From Actinomycetota bacterium (GTDB taxonomy: Bacteria; Actinomycetota; Humimicrobiia; Humimicrobiales; Humimicrobiaceae), in the NCBI GenBank assembly GCA_003486795.1, contig DNFX01000176.1, positions 1-9,294 on the forward strand: 9,294 bases of DNA. Reading direction: 5' to 3'. Below are positions 1 through 7,736 of this stretch, one piece after another (position 1 is the first letter of the stretch; every line of letters starts with the position of its first letter). The position numbers and the translations under genes are program-made. The notes below the pieces were generated by a model. The model worked only from the letters and a program-made list of their open reading frames with translations, had not been told where the DNA came from and ran no database searches.

Positions 1-540
1 TATCTGCTCAGGAGTTTTAAAAACCGTATCTCTGTTTTCATCATAATATTTCTGCACTTCTTCATCAGTTACTGAAATATCTGCGGTAACTGATTCAAAA
101 ACCTTGGAACCAAGTATCTGATCTTTTAGCCAGACCCTCAGAAAATCCTCATCAATATTGTTTTGTTTTAGATATTCCTGGAAATCAGCTTCACTTTCGT
201 ATGAATCCTTTATTACTCCAAGTTCAATATCTATTTCCTTTTCCAGAACACTAATATTATTTTCAGCACCATATTTTTCAATTATTTTATTAACAATAAT
301 ATAATCTATTATCTGTTTTTCCACAGCTATAAGCTGGTCTTTGTTTTCTTCCTCAAAAATCTCGGGATTTGTAGCTTTAAGAGATGCTGTATAACTGTCT
401 ACCTCTTTCTGGGATATTTTATATCCATTTACTTCAGCAAGAAAAGAAGAGCATGAAGACAAAGTCAGTAAAAGTCCCGAAATTATAAAAATCACAACTA
501 TAAGCAAACCGGTTTTTAGAAAATTATTTTTTTTCACCAT
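1..540 (-). CDS. PrsA/SurA-like peptidyl-prolyl isomerase lipoprotein, partial (N-terminal 180 residues)
   Basis: The reading frame opens at an ATG (538-540) and runs off the left edge without a stop. A good Shine-Dalgarno AGAAGG (550-555) sits 9 nt upstream. The product starts MVKKNNFLKTG, has a hydrophobic segment to about residue 28, then LSSC, a fitting lipobox with Cys30 as the lipidated residue. This predicts a lipoprotein anchored outside the membrane. Residues about 35-150 look like a SurA_N/PrsA N-terminal chaperone domain: a short strand (AEVNGYKIS) followed by long charged helices. The visible part ends at about residue 180 in FKTPEQI, the kind of lead-in that usually directly precedes a parvulin (PPIC) domain, so the catalytic domain should lie just outside the window. 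It follows mfd by 56 nt without a clear terminator, so it probably belongs to the same operon. The expected role is folding of secreted proteins. The family assignment is fairly firm; whether isomerase activity is retained cannot be seen. Confidence 0.82.
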   Translation of the reverse strand, partial: MVKKNNFLKTGLLIVVIFIISGLLLTLSSCSSFLAEVNGYKISQKEVDSYTASLKATNPEIFEEENKDQLIAVEKQIIDYIIVNKIIEKYGAENNISVLEKEIDIELGVIKDSYESEADFQEYLKQNNIDEDFLRVWLKDQILGSKVFESVTADISVTDEEVQKYYDENRDTVFKTPEQI

Positions 541-596
541 CAGTATTTACCTTCTTTAAGTATATTTTTTTATCAATCAGCAATCTATTTTTAATA

Positions 597-3500
597 TTAT
601 ATATTGTTAACTACATCTTTTAAGATTTCAAAAAGTTTGTCTGTATCCAGTTTTGAATCTGAAAAATCTATTATAATAGATTTATCCCTAAAATTATAAC
701 TTATATTTTTATTTTTTCTATTCAGTCTGAGAGCCTTTTCCCTGGAGGTATTAACAGGTTTGACTGATACACTCTTTTTTGAAGTGTATCTTACTTTCTC
801 AATTGATTTCATCTTTAAAAGTAATTTTATCCTGGATATATTGAACAGATTTTCCAGAACATCTGGTAATCTGCCGAATCTTTCAGTTACTTTTCCGGAT
901 AAAAGGTCAAGATCGCTTATATTTTTGGCTTCAGACAGGCTTTTGTATAAACTGATTCTGTCATTTTCATTTTTTATATAACTTCTGGGTATGTATGCAC
1001 TTACTGGCAGGTCAATAAGTACATTGCTTTCTTTCTCAGGCTCATTTCCCTTAAGTGCTTCTATTTCTTCCCTTATTATCTCACAGTAAAGATCAAATCC
1101 GACACTGCTCATATGGCCATGCTGGTTTGCACCAAGAAGCTCTCCCGCTCCCCTTATCTCGAGGTCTTTCAGTGCAATATTATAGCCGGATCCCAGAGCA
1201 TTATATTCCTCAAGAGCTTTAAGTCGTTCAAGAGCATTAAATGTCAGACTGTCACGTTCTGTATAAAATAAATAAGCATAAGCTCTTTCTGAAGATCTTC
1301 CAACTCTTCCTCTGAGCTGATACAGTTGTGAAAGCCCGAATCTTTGTGCGTTTTCAACAATAAGAGTATTGACATTGGTAATGTCCATTCCTGATTCAAT
1401 TATGGATGTGGTAAGCAGTATATCATATTTTTTATTTATGAAATCTTCCATAAGCTTTTCGATTTCCCTGCCCTCGAGTCTTCCATGTGTTATGGCTATT
1501 CTTGCATAAGGGACCAGTTTTTTCAGCTCATAAGCCAGGTGCTCTATTCCGAGTATCCGGTTTGAAACATAATAGATCTGTCCTCCACGCTGCATTTCTC
1601 TTTCAATTGCGTTTTTTATTATAAGGTTGTTTTTACGACCTACAAAAGTTTTTATCGGATGACGGTTTTCGGGATGTGTTTCAATAAGAACAATATCCTT
1701 TATTCCTGTAAGTGACATATACAGTGTACGGGGTATGGGAGTAGCTGTCATGGTAAGAACATCTGCCTGTTTTTTTAATAATTTTAATTTTTCTTTTGCA
1801 TTTACTCCAAATCTCTGCTCTTCATCTATTATTATAAGCCCCAGTTCCTTTGGTATTATATCATCTCCCAGTATACGGTGCGTTCCTATAAGTATATCTG
1901 TCTGTCCGAGATTGAATTTATTTATTATTTGTTTCTGGATAGCTTTTTTTCTGAAACGGCTTATAACCTCAACAGTTACAGGATAATTCTCAAATCTTGA
2001 TTTAAAAGTATTAAAATGCTGATCAGCAAGTATTGTTGTCGGTACCAGCATCAGTACCTGCTTTCCATTTTCAGCGGCTTTAAAAGCAGCTCTTAGTGCA
2101 ACTTCTGTCTTTCCAAAACCGACGTCACCGCACAAAAGAACATCCATCGGTTTTGATTCCTGCATTTTTTCCTTAACTGTGTTTATGGCATTCAGCTGGT
2201 CATGTGTTTCATTAAAAGGAAATAAATCCTCGATTTCCTTCTGCCAAGGACTGTCAGGTGGAAATGAAAAACCTTCAGCAGATTCTCTTTCAGCATAAAG
2301 TCTTGCGAGATCAAGAGCCAGTGTTTTTACTGATTTCCTTACTCTGGTTTTCAGATTGTCCCACTGTTTTGAATTAAGCGAAGTGACAGCCGGTTCGGAA
2401 TCCCCTATATACCTGTGAATTCTTTCAGCCTGCCAGGTGGGGACATAAAGCTTGTCACCATGAGCATATTCGATAAGAAAATAATCTTTTTTTATCCCGT
2501 TATCGGTTTCAGATACAATATCAACATATTTCCCTATACCATGAGATTTATGAACTACAAAATCTCCGGGATTAAACTGATTAAAACCTTTGGATTTTAT
2601 TTCATTTGTTTGCTCATCTTTTCTGTCCAGCTGCTCATAAATATCAAGTTCACCATATAATGAAACACTCTCCGATTTAAAACCTCTGAGCAGCTTATTT
2701 TCTGAAAGACTGATAATCTTTAAATTATCTGGTTCTTCTGTAGCTGCTGATATTTTTTTAAAAGATAAATTATTCTCTGAGAGCAGCTCGGATATTCTGC
2801 TAAGTCTTTCACTATTATCCATCGAAAGAAAAACATGCCTCCTGGAGGTTAAATCATTTTTAATATTCTCCAGAAAAGCACCGGGATTGCTGAAATTCTG
2901 CGACTGGCTTTTGATTTTTCTGAACTCAAAATATTCTTCCTGTGGACTGGCGGAGCCTATAGAAATTAAATTGTATCTAAAATCGAAACAGCTCTGTTCA
3001 AAATAATTACCCGAAATCATGTAATTCCTGATTAAGTCAATATCCCCAAACAGAAGTTCATCTTTTTTTACATTAAGAGATTTTTCCATAATATCTCTTT
3101 CACTCTTCAGCTTAAGATATACCTCGACTGGTTCACAAATTATCAGATTGAATTCATTAATATACTTATTAAAAAGATCAGGCAGTGAATAATATTGCTG
3201 CAATGAAGAATCCATAATTCCATCAGAATAACCATTTATTTTCCAGGGGTCATTATTTGGACTTATTTCAAGATTTTCAGTTTCCTTAATGTCTGAGTAA
3301 TCCCGGATGTCAAAGTATTTTATTTTTTCAAGAGTATTGTCAAAAAAATCAAGCCTTACAGGATTATTGTCGGACAAATCAAAAATATCTATTATATCTC
3401 CCCTTGCGCTGAACTCACCTTTGTCAAAGACCTTTCCGACTCTTTCATATCCCAGCTTTGTAATCTCTTTTATTATATCTTCTCTTTTGTATTCTCCGCC

Positions 3501-3923
3501 TTTTTTAAGCTTTATTACCGGAAAGTCTTCCAGGTTTTTTGATGAAATAAGGCTGGTAATTGAAGAAGCGCTTGCAATAGTTACAAATGGCTTCTTGTTT
3601 TCATTAAAATTCATGATTTTTTTTATGACAGACAATCTCTGAGAGATTTTTCCCATATCAACCGGTCTGTTCCTGAAGAAAAGTCCTTCACCTATTGAAG
3701 GAAAATTTATGAAATCTTTTTTATCTGTGATACAGCTGAAATCATCCAGCAATTCAGTGTTCTTGTCGCTGGTAGATGTTATTACAAGGACAGGTTTTCG
3801 GGTATGGTAAAACAAACCGGCTATTATGTATGACCAGATGTTTTCGTCTGCATATATATTTTTTTTAGATGAAATGGAAAAGTTTTTCCATTCTTTTTGC
3901 TGTAGAAAAAGATTTAAAAACAT
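597..3923 (-). CDS. mfd: Transcription-repair coupling factor Mfd
   Basis: Mfd is an ATP-driven dsDNA translocase that pushes stalled RNA polymerase off DNA lesions and recruits UvrA. The 1108-residue length is close to the family norm (about 1150 in E. coli). The domains appear in the expected order. A UvrB-like module spans about 1-340, with the recognisable stretch YERVGKVFDKGEFSARGDI at about 159-177. The RNA polymerase-interacting (CarD-like) domain is at about 450-505 (NPGDFVVHKSHGIGKY). RecG-type motor domains span about 540-950: Walker A GDVGFGKT (599-606), Walker B DEEQRFG (700-706), motif III TATPIPRT (726-733), motif V SIIESGMDI (840-848) and motif VI QLRGRVGRS (869-877). The C-terminal D7 domain is at about 965-1108. 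The N-terminal module lacks a Walker A lysine motif, normal for Mfd. The ATG at 3921-3923 has only a weak AAGAGA-like ribosome site. It lies 60 nt after pth; Bacillus has the small gene fin there, and none is present here. Confidence 0.98.
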   Translation of the reverse strand: MFLNLFLQQKEWKNFSISSKKNIYADENIWSYIIAGLFYHTRKPVLVITSTSDKNTELLDDFSCITDKKDFINFPSIGEGLFFRNRPVDMGKISQRLSVIKKIMNFNENKKPFVTIASASSITSLISSKNLEDFPVIKLKKGGEYKREDIIKEITKLGYERVGKVFDKGEFSARGDIIDIFDLSDNNPVRLDFFDNTLEKIKYFDIRDYSDIKETENLEISPNNDPWKINGYSDGIMDSSLQQYYSLPDLFNKYINEFNLIICEPVEVYLKLKSERDIMEKSLNVKKDELLFGDIDLIRNYMISGNYFEQSCFDFRYNLISIGSASPQEEYFEFRKIKSQSQNFSNPGAFLENIKNDLTSRRHVFLSMDNSERLSRISELLSENNLSFKKISAATEEPDNLKIISLSENKLLRGFKSESVSLYGELDIYEQLDRKDEQTNEIKSKGFNQFNPGDFVVHKSHGIGKYVDIVSETDNGIKKDYFLIEYAHGDKLYVPTWQAERIHRYIGDSEPAVTSLNSKQWDNLKTRVRKSVKTLALDLARLYAERESAEGFSFPPDSPWQKEIEDLFPFNETHDQLNAINTVKEKMQESKPMDVLLCGDVGFGKTEVALRAAFKAAENGKQVLMLVPTTILADQHFNTFKSRFENYPVTVEVISRFRKKAIQKQIINKFNLGQTDILIGTHRILGDDIIPKELGLIIIDEEQRFGVNAKEKLKLLKKQADVLTMTATPIPRTLYMSLTGIKDIVLIETHPENRHPIKTFVGRKNNLIIKNAIEREMQRGGQIYYVSNRILGIEHLAYELKKLVPYARIAITHGRLEGREIEKLMEDFINKKYDILLTTSIIESGMDITNVNTLIVENAQRFGLSQLYQLRGRVGRSSERAYAYLFYTERDSLTFNALERLKALEEYNALGSGYNIALKDLEIRGAGELLGANQHGHMSSVGFDLYCEIIREEIEALKGNEPEKESNVLIDLPVSAYIPRSYIKNENDRISLYKSLSEAKNISDLDLLSGKVTERFGRLPDVLENLFNISRIKLLLKMKSIEKVRYTSKKSVSVKPVNTSREKALRLNRKNKNISYNFRDKSIIIDFSDSKLDTDKLFEILKDVVNNI

Positions 3924-3983
3924 TTAATTCTCTTGCTGTCAGAATCCTGATTTACAGAAAGAATAAGATGTATTTACCGGAAA

Positions 3984-4556
3984 TTAAACGGATGTCAATC
4001 CATTATATTTATTCATGCAGTATTCAATTCCGTTATCTATATAATCAATTATTGAATCAGACGCATTTTCACAAAGAATATCAAGTTCTTTCAGTTCCTG
4101 TGAACTGAATTTTTTCAAGACATAATCTGCAGCATCTTTCTGTCCCGGTGGTCTTCCGACTCCGAATCTCAGTCTGTCAAAGTTTTTATCTTTCAGATGT
4201 CTTGTAATTGATTCAAGACCTTTATGCCCTGCTGTTCCCCCGCCTTTTTTAAATTTCATGATACCGAATTCCAGATCTATATCATCATGAATGACAAGAA
4301 TATCCGATATTTCATCCTTAAAAAATTTCAGAGCCATTGAAAGAGAAGAGCCGCTATCATTCATAAATGTTAGCGGCTTTAAAACTATAACTTTTCTGCC
4401 TTTAATGTTCAAGTAAGTGGTATTTGACCTGAATTTCCTGCTTTTCTGTATTTCATCAGATTTGCCGATAAATCTGTCAACTATTATGAAACCGACGTTA
4501 TGTCTTGTTAAAATATAATCTCTGCCTGGATTTCCAAGTCCAGCAATTAAGATCAT
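3984..4556 (-). CDS. pth: Peptidyl-tRNA hydrolase
   Basis: This cytosolic enzyme cleaves peptidyl-tRNA released from stalled ribosomes, freeing the tRNA for reuse. The 190 residues match the bacterial Pth1 family length. The family signatures are present: GLGNPG with Asn9, TRHNVGF with catalytic His19, FMN with Asn66 in the substrate loop, HDD with Asp91 next to the catalytic site, and GGGTAGHKGLESI with His111. By alignment from memory with E. coli Pth, these correspond to N10, H20, N68, D93 and H113. The residue after His111 is Lys rather than the more frequent Asn (GHNGL), a variation I believe occurs in other Pth proteins. The start codon overlaps the rplY stop by 4 nt (ATGA at 4553-4556). 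Its ribosome site must lie in the purine-rich sequence encoding the L25 acidic tail (GAAGAAAAAGA just upstream), so translation is probably coupled to rplY. Confidence 0.97.
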   Translation of the reverse strand: MILIAGLGNPGRDYILTRHNVGFIIVDRFIGKSDEIQKSRKFRSNTTYLNIKGRKVIVLKPLTFMNDSGSSLSMALKFFKDEISDILVIHDDIDLEFGIMKFKKGGGTAGHKGLESITRHLKDKNFDRLRFGVGRPPGQKDAADYVLKKFSSQELKELDILCENASDSIIDYIDNGIEYCMNKYNGLTSV

Positions 4557-5230
4557 TCTTTTTCTTCTTTTTCAGCTTTTTCTTTCTTTATAACTTCAGG
4601 TTCTTCTTCTGTTATACCCTCAGCAACTTCCTCTTCCTCTTCCTTGAGTTCAGTTGCATAAGAAATGGAAACAATTACTTCCTCAGGATTGCTCAGGATT
4701 TTGATATTCTCATCGACAACAAGGTCTGATACTCTTAAAATATCCCCTATCTTGAGATTAATTACATCAACTACTATCTTCTCGGGAATATCTTTTGGAA
4801 GGCATGATATTTCAATTTCCCTTAAACCATGCTGCAGCACTCCGCCTTCTTCTTTTATACCGATTGCCTTATCTTCATTTTCAAGAAGTATCGGTACAGT
4901 AATTGTTACTTCCTGCTCCATTTTGATTCTTATAAAATCAAGATGGGAAAATTCCCTGGATATTGGTTCTTTCTGGAAATCTTTAAGCAGAACGGAAATT
5001 TTTTTTGCTTTTCCGGTATCCTTTAGATGCAGGTCAAAAATATGGCCTGAAGCTCCCCTGCCTTTTAACAAATCTTTGAATTTTTTTGCTTCAACTTTAA
5101 TATTTAAAGGCTCATTCTTAAGACCGTATACCACACCTGGTATAAAGCCGGATTTTCTGAGTCTGCCAGAAGAATTCTTCTTAAGCTCTTCAGTGCTTCT
5201 TTTATAAACATCGATTACTAAATTTTCCAT
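4553..5230 (-). CDS. rplY: 50S ribosomal protein L25, TL5/CTC type
   Basis: This protein binds 5S rRNA in the large subunit; the long form corresponds to Thermus TL5 and the Bacillus general-stress protein Ctc. The 225 residues divide into an N-terminal L25 domain (about 1-95, with SSGRLRKSGFIPGVVYG at 20-36 and FSHLDFIRI at 94-102), a C-terminal beta domain typical of TL5/CTC (about 103-192), and a 32-residue charged tail (194-225) in which 16 residues are Glu. The start ATG (5228-5230) has a Shine-Dalgarno GAAAGG (5241-5246) 10 nt upstream. The gene lies 40 nt after prs and overlaps pth by 4 nt. In B. subtilis ctc also has its own SigB promoter; I see no obvious dedicated promoter in the 40-nt gap here, so I infer expression from the operon. 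The acidic tail is a disordered extension of variable length and is low-complexity at the DNA level. Confidence 0.95.
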   Translation of the reverse strand: MENLVIDVYKRSTEELKKNSSGRLRKSGFIPGVVYGLKNEPLNIKVEAKKFKDLLKGRGASGHIFDLHLKDTGKAKKISVLLKDFQKEPISREFSHLDFIRIKMEQEVTITVPILLENEDKAIGIKEEGGVLQHGLREIEISCLPKDIPEKIVVDVINLKIGDILRVSDLVVDENIKILSNPEEVIVSISYATELKEEEEEVAEGITEEEPEVIKKEKAEKEEKE

Positions 5231-5270
5231 TACAGGTTAACCTTTCACAATAAAATAAGTAGAAAAACTT

Positions 5271-6239
5271 TTATACCAGATTTTCTCCCTTAAATAAATC
5301 ACTTACAGATTTGCAATGATAAACTTTTTTTATGGTTTTTGCAAGAAGATTAGCAATTGAAAGTACGATAATTTTCTTATCATCTATAGGGCTGCTGATA
5401 GGCACAGTATCGAGCACAATAACCTCTTCTGCCTTTGAGGATTGCAGAAGTTCAACTGCCGGACCGGAAAAAATAGGATGGGTGGCAGCTGCATATACTT
5501 TTTTTGCTCCATAATGAATAAGGATATCTATTGCTTCCACCAGAGTTCCTCCGGTATCTATAAGGTCATCGTAAATTATTGCTTCCCTTCCCTCGACATC
5601 TCCTACAATATGCTCTACCGCCGCAACATTATGCTCCGGTCTTCTCTTGTCGAGAATCGCAAGAGGATATCCAAGCTGTTTTGCAAGAATACTTGCTCTT
5701 TTAACTCCTCCTGCATCAGGACTTACTACCACACCTTTTTTTATGTTTTTATCTCTGAAATATTTGGCAATTATCGGACTGGCTGTAATATGATCAACAG
5801 GTACATCGAAAAAACCCTGAATTGTCGCTGTGTGAAGATCTGCCACGATTAGCCTGTCAATTCCTGCAACCTGCAGCAAATCTGCTATAAGTTTTGCTGT
5901 AATCGGTTCACGGCCTTCAGCTTTCTTGTCCTGGCGTGCATAACCATAATGAGGCATTACAACATTTATCATTCCCGCAGAAGCTCTCTTCAGCGCATCA
6001 AGCATTATCAGAAGTTCCATTATATTATCATTTATGGGAGGGCTGCATGTCTGCATAAGAAAAACATCAGCTCCTCTTACGCTTTCATTGAATCTAACAT
6101 ATATCTCGCCATTTCTGAATTTTTTTCTTTCAATTTTCCCTACTTCAATATTAAGATACTCAGCAACTTTTGCAGCAAGCTGCGGAGTAGATGAACCTGA
6201 AAAAAGCATCATTCTCTTATTGGTAGGATAGTCTCTCAT
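5271..6239 (-). CDS. prs: Ribose-phosphate pyrophosphokinase (PRPP synthetase, class I)
   Basis: Prs transfers pyrophosphate from ATP to ribose 5-phosphate, giving PRPP for nucleotide, His, Trp and NAD synthesis. The 322 residues fit the class I family. Visible landmarks are FRNGEIYVRFNESVRG (41-56), YGYARQDKKAEGREPITAK (98-116), the substrate segment DLHTATIQGFFD (134-145, catalytic His136), the flexible catalytic loop DKRRPEHN (197-204, Lys198 and Arg200) and the PRPP-binding loop DDLIDTGGT (224-232). The C-terminal SVSDLF (311-316) keeps the Ser/Ser/Phe pattern of the phosphate/ADP allosteric site, so a phosphate-activated, ADP-inhibited enzyme is likely. One oddity: the segment usually reads DLHxxQIQGFF, and the first Gln is Thr139 here. 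The start is well supported by AAGGAG (6247-6252) 7 nt upstream. The ATG overlaps the glmU stop by 4 nt (6236-6239), pointing to coupled translation. Confidence 0.98.
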   Translation of the reverse strand: MRDYPTNKRMMLFSGSSTPQLAAKVAEYLNIEVGKIERKKFRNGEIYVRFNESVRGADVFLMQTCSPPINDNIMELLIMLDALKRASAGMINVVMPHYGYARQDKKAEGREPITAKLIADLLQVAGIDRLIVADLHTATIQGFFDVPVDHITASPIIAKYFRDKNIKKGVVVSPDAGGVKRASILAKQLGYPLAILDKRRPEHNVAAVEHIVGDVEGREAIIYDDLIDTGGTLVEAIDILIHYGAKKVYAAATHPIFSGPAVELLQSSKAEEVIVLDTVPISSPIDDKKIIVLSIANLLAKTIKKVYHCKSVSDLFKGENLV

Positions 6240-7660
6240 TTATCAGCTCCTTCATTTTTTTCCATCTCTTTTTTTGCTCTGTATTTTGCTGCTCCGCCTT
6301 CGACATTTACCTGTGTGTTTCTTGCTATGGCAAGGGAATTATCAGGTACATTTTCAGTTATTACTGAGCCGGCGGCTACAATAGCCCCGTTGCCGATTTC
6401 AACCGGTGGGACCAGCATGGTATCTGAACCTATAAATACATTATTTCCAATTACTGTTTTATTCTTCCTGTAACCATCGTAATTGCATGTCACGGAAGAG
6501 GCTCCTATATTTACATTATTTCCTATCTCGGTATCTCCGATATAAGTCAGATGCGGTATCTTACTGTTTTTACCTACTCTTGATTTCTTGACTTCACAAA
6601 ATCCGCCAATCTTTACTTTGTCACCGGTAACAGTCCCCGGTCTTATGTAGCTGAAAGGTCCTATATTATTATTCGCTCCTATTTCAGCTTCTATCAGGAC
6701 TGCAGAATTAATTGAAGTATTTGCACCGATATGGCAGTCATATAGCTGCACCAAAGGACCTATAATACTTCCGCTTCCGATAGAAGATTTTCCGAATATA
6801 AAAGTATTGGGCTGGATTATTACATCATTTGAAATATTTACATCATCCCCGATATAAACTGAATCTGGATCTGTCAGGGTTACACCTGAAAACAGCATCA
6901 GCTTTTCATTTATTCTTCTCTGCATTATTTTTGTGACTTTTGATAATGCCAGGCGATCGTTTACTCCCGTAACTTCCAGAAGGTCTTCTGCCATAAAAGT
7001 AGATACCATGTGTTTGTCTTTAATCATTTTTTCTATTACATCAGTAAGATAGAACTCATTCTGTGAATTATCAGGTTTTAAATCTTTTAAATAATCAAAT
7101 AATACTGCAGCTTTGAAACAGTAAATTGAAGAATTAATCTCGCATATTTTCTTTTCCTGATCAGTAGCATCTCTTTCTTCAATAATTTTTATAACTTCGT
7201 TTTTTTCATTTTTTACAATCCTTCCATAACCAAAAGGATTGTCGGTTATTGAAGAAATAAGGGAGCAAGAAAAATCTTTTTCCTGCTGGCTCATATACAG
7301 CGCTACAAGTGTTTTACTTGTAATCAGCGGGCTGTCGCCGGGAAGAATAATTATTTCTTTCCAGTCTGCGCTAAGATATTTTTTAACCATACTTACAGCA
7401 TGACCTGTACCAAGCTGTTCTTTCTGAAGCACAGGTATTGCCATCGGATAATTTTCACTTAAATATTTTTCAAGCTCTTCATTGCCGAATCCTGTTACAA
7501 CATATACTTCTTCAGGATTAAGTTTATATGCCTCTTTTAAAACATAGTGGATCATGGGTCTGTCAAGGATTCTGTGCATTACTTTTGGGGTATGGGAAAG
7601 CATTCTTTTGCCTTTGCCGGCAGCTAGTATTACTATTATTAGATTTTTACAAGCCTTCAT
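6236..7660 (-). CDS. glmU: Bifunctional GlmU: GlcN-1-P acetyltransferase / GlcNAc-1-P uridyltransferase
   Basis: GlmU acetylates glucosamine 1-phosphate and joins the product to UTP, giving UDP-GlcNAc, the precursor of peptidoglycan and other envelope glycans. The 474 residues show both halves. The uridyltransferase domain (about 1-235) has the nucleotide loop LAAGKGKRM (12-20, Arg19), Lys26 in PKVMH, QLGTGHA (82-88), metal ligand Asp109 in GDSPL, NEFYLTD (201-207) and second metal ligand Asn234. The left-handed beta-helix (about 260-450) shows hexapeptide repeats and the acetyltransferase residues Arg340, Lys358, His370 (catalytic base), Tyr373, Lys399, Ser412 and Arg447, all offset by 7 from E. 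coli numbering recalled from memory. Both activities should be intact. The usual GKGTRM and GDVPL read GKGKRM and GDSPL here, both conservative. The ATG (7658-7660) has no Shine-Dalgarno; the frame closes at a stop about 30 nt upstream without another start. It is the first gene of the cluster proper. Confidence 0.97.
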   Translation of the reverse strand: MKACKNLIIVILAAGKGKRMLSHTPKVMHRILDRPMIHYVLKEAYKLNPEEVYVVTGFGNEELEKYLSENYPMAIPVLQKEQLGTGHAVSMVKKYLSADWKEIIILPGDSPLITSKTLVALYMSQQEKDFSCSLISSITDNPFGYGRIVKNEKNEVIKIIEERDATDQEKKICEINSSIYCFKAAVLFDYLKDLKPDNSQNEFYLTDVIEKMIKDKHMVSTFMAEDLLEVTGVNDRLALSKVTKIMQRRINEKLMLFSGVTLTDPDSVYIGDDVNISNDVIIQPNTFIFGKSSIGSGSIIGPLVQLYDCHIGANTSINSAVLIEAEIGANNNIGPFSYIRPGTVTGDKVKIGGFCEVKKSRVGKNSKIPHLTYIGDTEIGNNVNIGASSVTCNYDGYRKNKTVIGNNVFIGSDTMLVPPVEIGNGAIVAAGSVITENVPDNSLAIARNTQVNVEGGAAKYRAKKEMEKNEGADK

Positions 7661-7666
7661 ATTAAT

Positions 7667-7713
7667 TAAAAAAATTAAAAATGCCCAAATTCAAACAAAC
7701 AGATTAGCATTTT
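7667..7713 (-). terminator. Candidate hairpin with T tract ahead of glmU (terminator or attenuator)
   Basis: On the minus strand, AAAATGC (7713-7707) can pair with GCATTTT (7684-7678), a 7-bp stem with a 22-nt loop. It is followed by TAATTTTTTT, with a run of seven T at about 7667-7673. The stem is weak (two G-C pairs) and the loop is long, so this could be chance in AT-rich DNA. If real, it would end transcription from the upstream small gene or attenuate glmU. It lies immediately before the glmU start codon, in the place where a ribosome site would normally be. Confidence 0.3.
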
Positions 7714-7736
7714 AACAGAAAAATATAAAATTACAA
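7709..7736 (-). promoter_or_regulatory. Candidate sigma-70-type promoter for the glmU operon
   Basis: Minus strand: TTGTAA (7736-7731, 4 of 6 matches to TTGACA), a 16-nt spacer, then TAAAAT (7714-7709, 5 of 6 matches to TATAAT). Transcription would start near 7702, leaving a leader of about 42 nt before the glmU ATG. The -35 element overlaps the stop codon of the upstream small gene, and the -10 overlaps one arm of the candidate hairpin. In AT-rich DNA such matches arise by chance, so this is tentative. Confidence 0.35.

Noticed and set aside
541..596. Possible terminator between mfd and the foldase gene
   Set aside because: No stem of useful length precedes the T-rich stretches; the gap reads as AT-rich spacer with a Shine-Dalgarno near its end.
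3307..3642. A 111-codon plus-strand open frame inside mfd
   Set aside because: It is antisense to the UvrB-like part of Mfd and has the Ser/Leu/Ile bias of a shadow frame. The shorter plus-strand frames within mfd, prs and pth are rejected for the same reason.
3924..3983. Possible fin-like small gene or terminator between pth and mfd
   Set aside because: The gap is only 60 nt. The single short hairpin TCAG-GATT-CTGA has a 4-bp stem and no T tract.
4557..4650. Low-complexity TTC/TTT-rich tract on the plus strand
   Set aside because: It is the complement of the Glu/Lys-rich codons of the L25 tail, not an independent repeat or simple-sequence locus.
4682..4700. Tandem repeat of CTCAGGATT with 10-nt period
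   Set aside because: There are only two copies, inside rplY, explained by codons for LSNPEE; nothing suggests a mobile or regulatory repeat.
4665..5207. A 180-codon open frame on the plus strand opposite rplY
   Set aside because: It lies entirely antisense to a clear L25/CTC gene, has Ser/Phe/Leu-rich composition typical of a reverse-frame shadow, and resembles no known domain.
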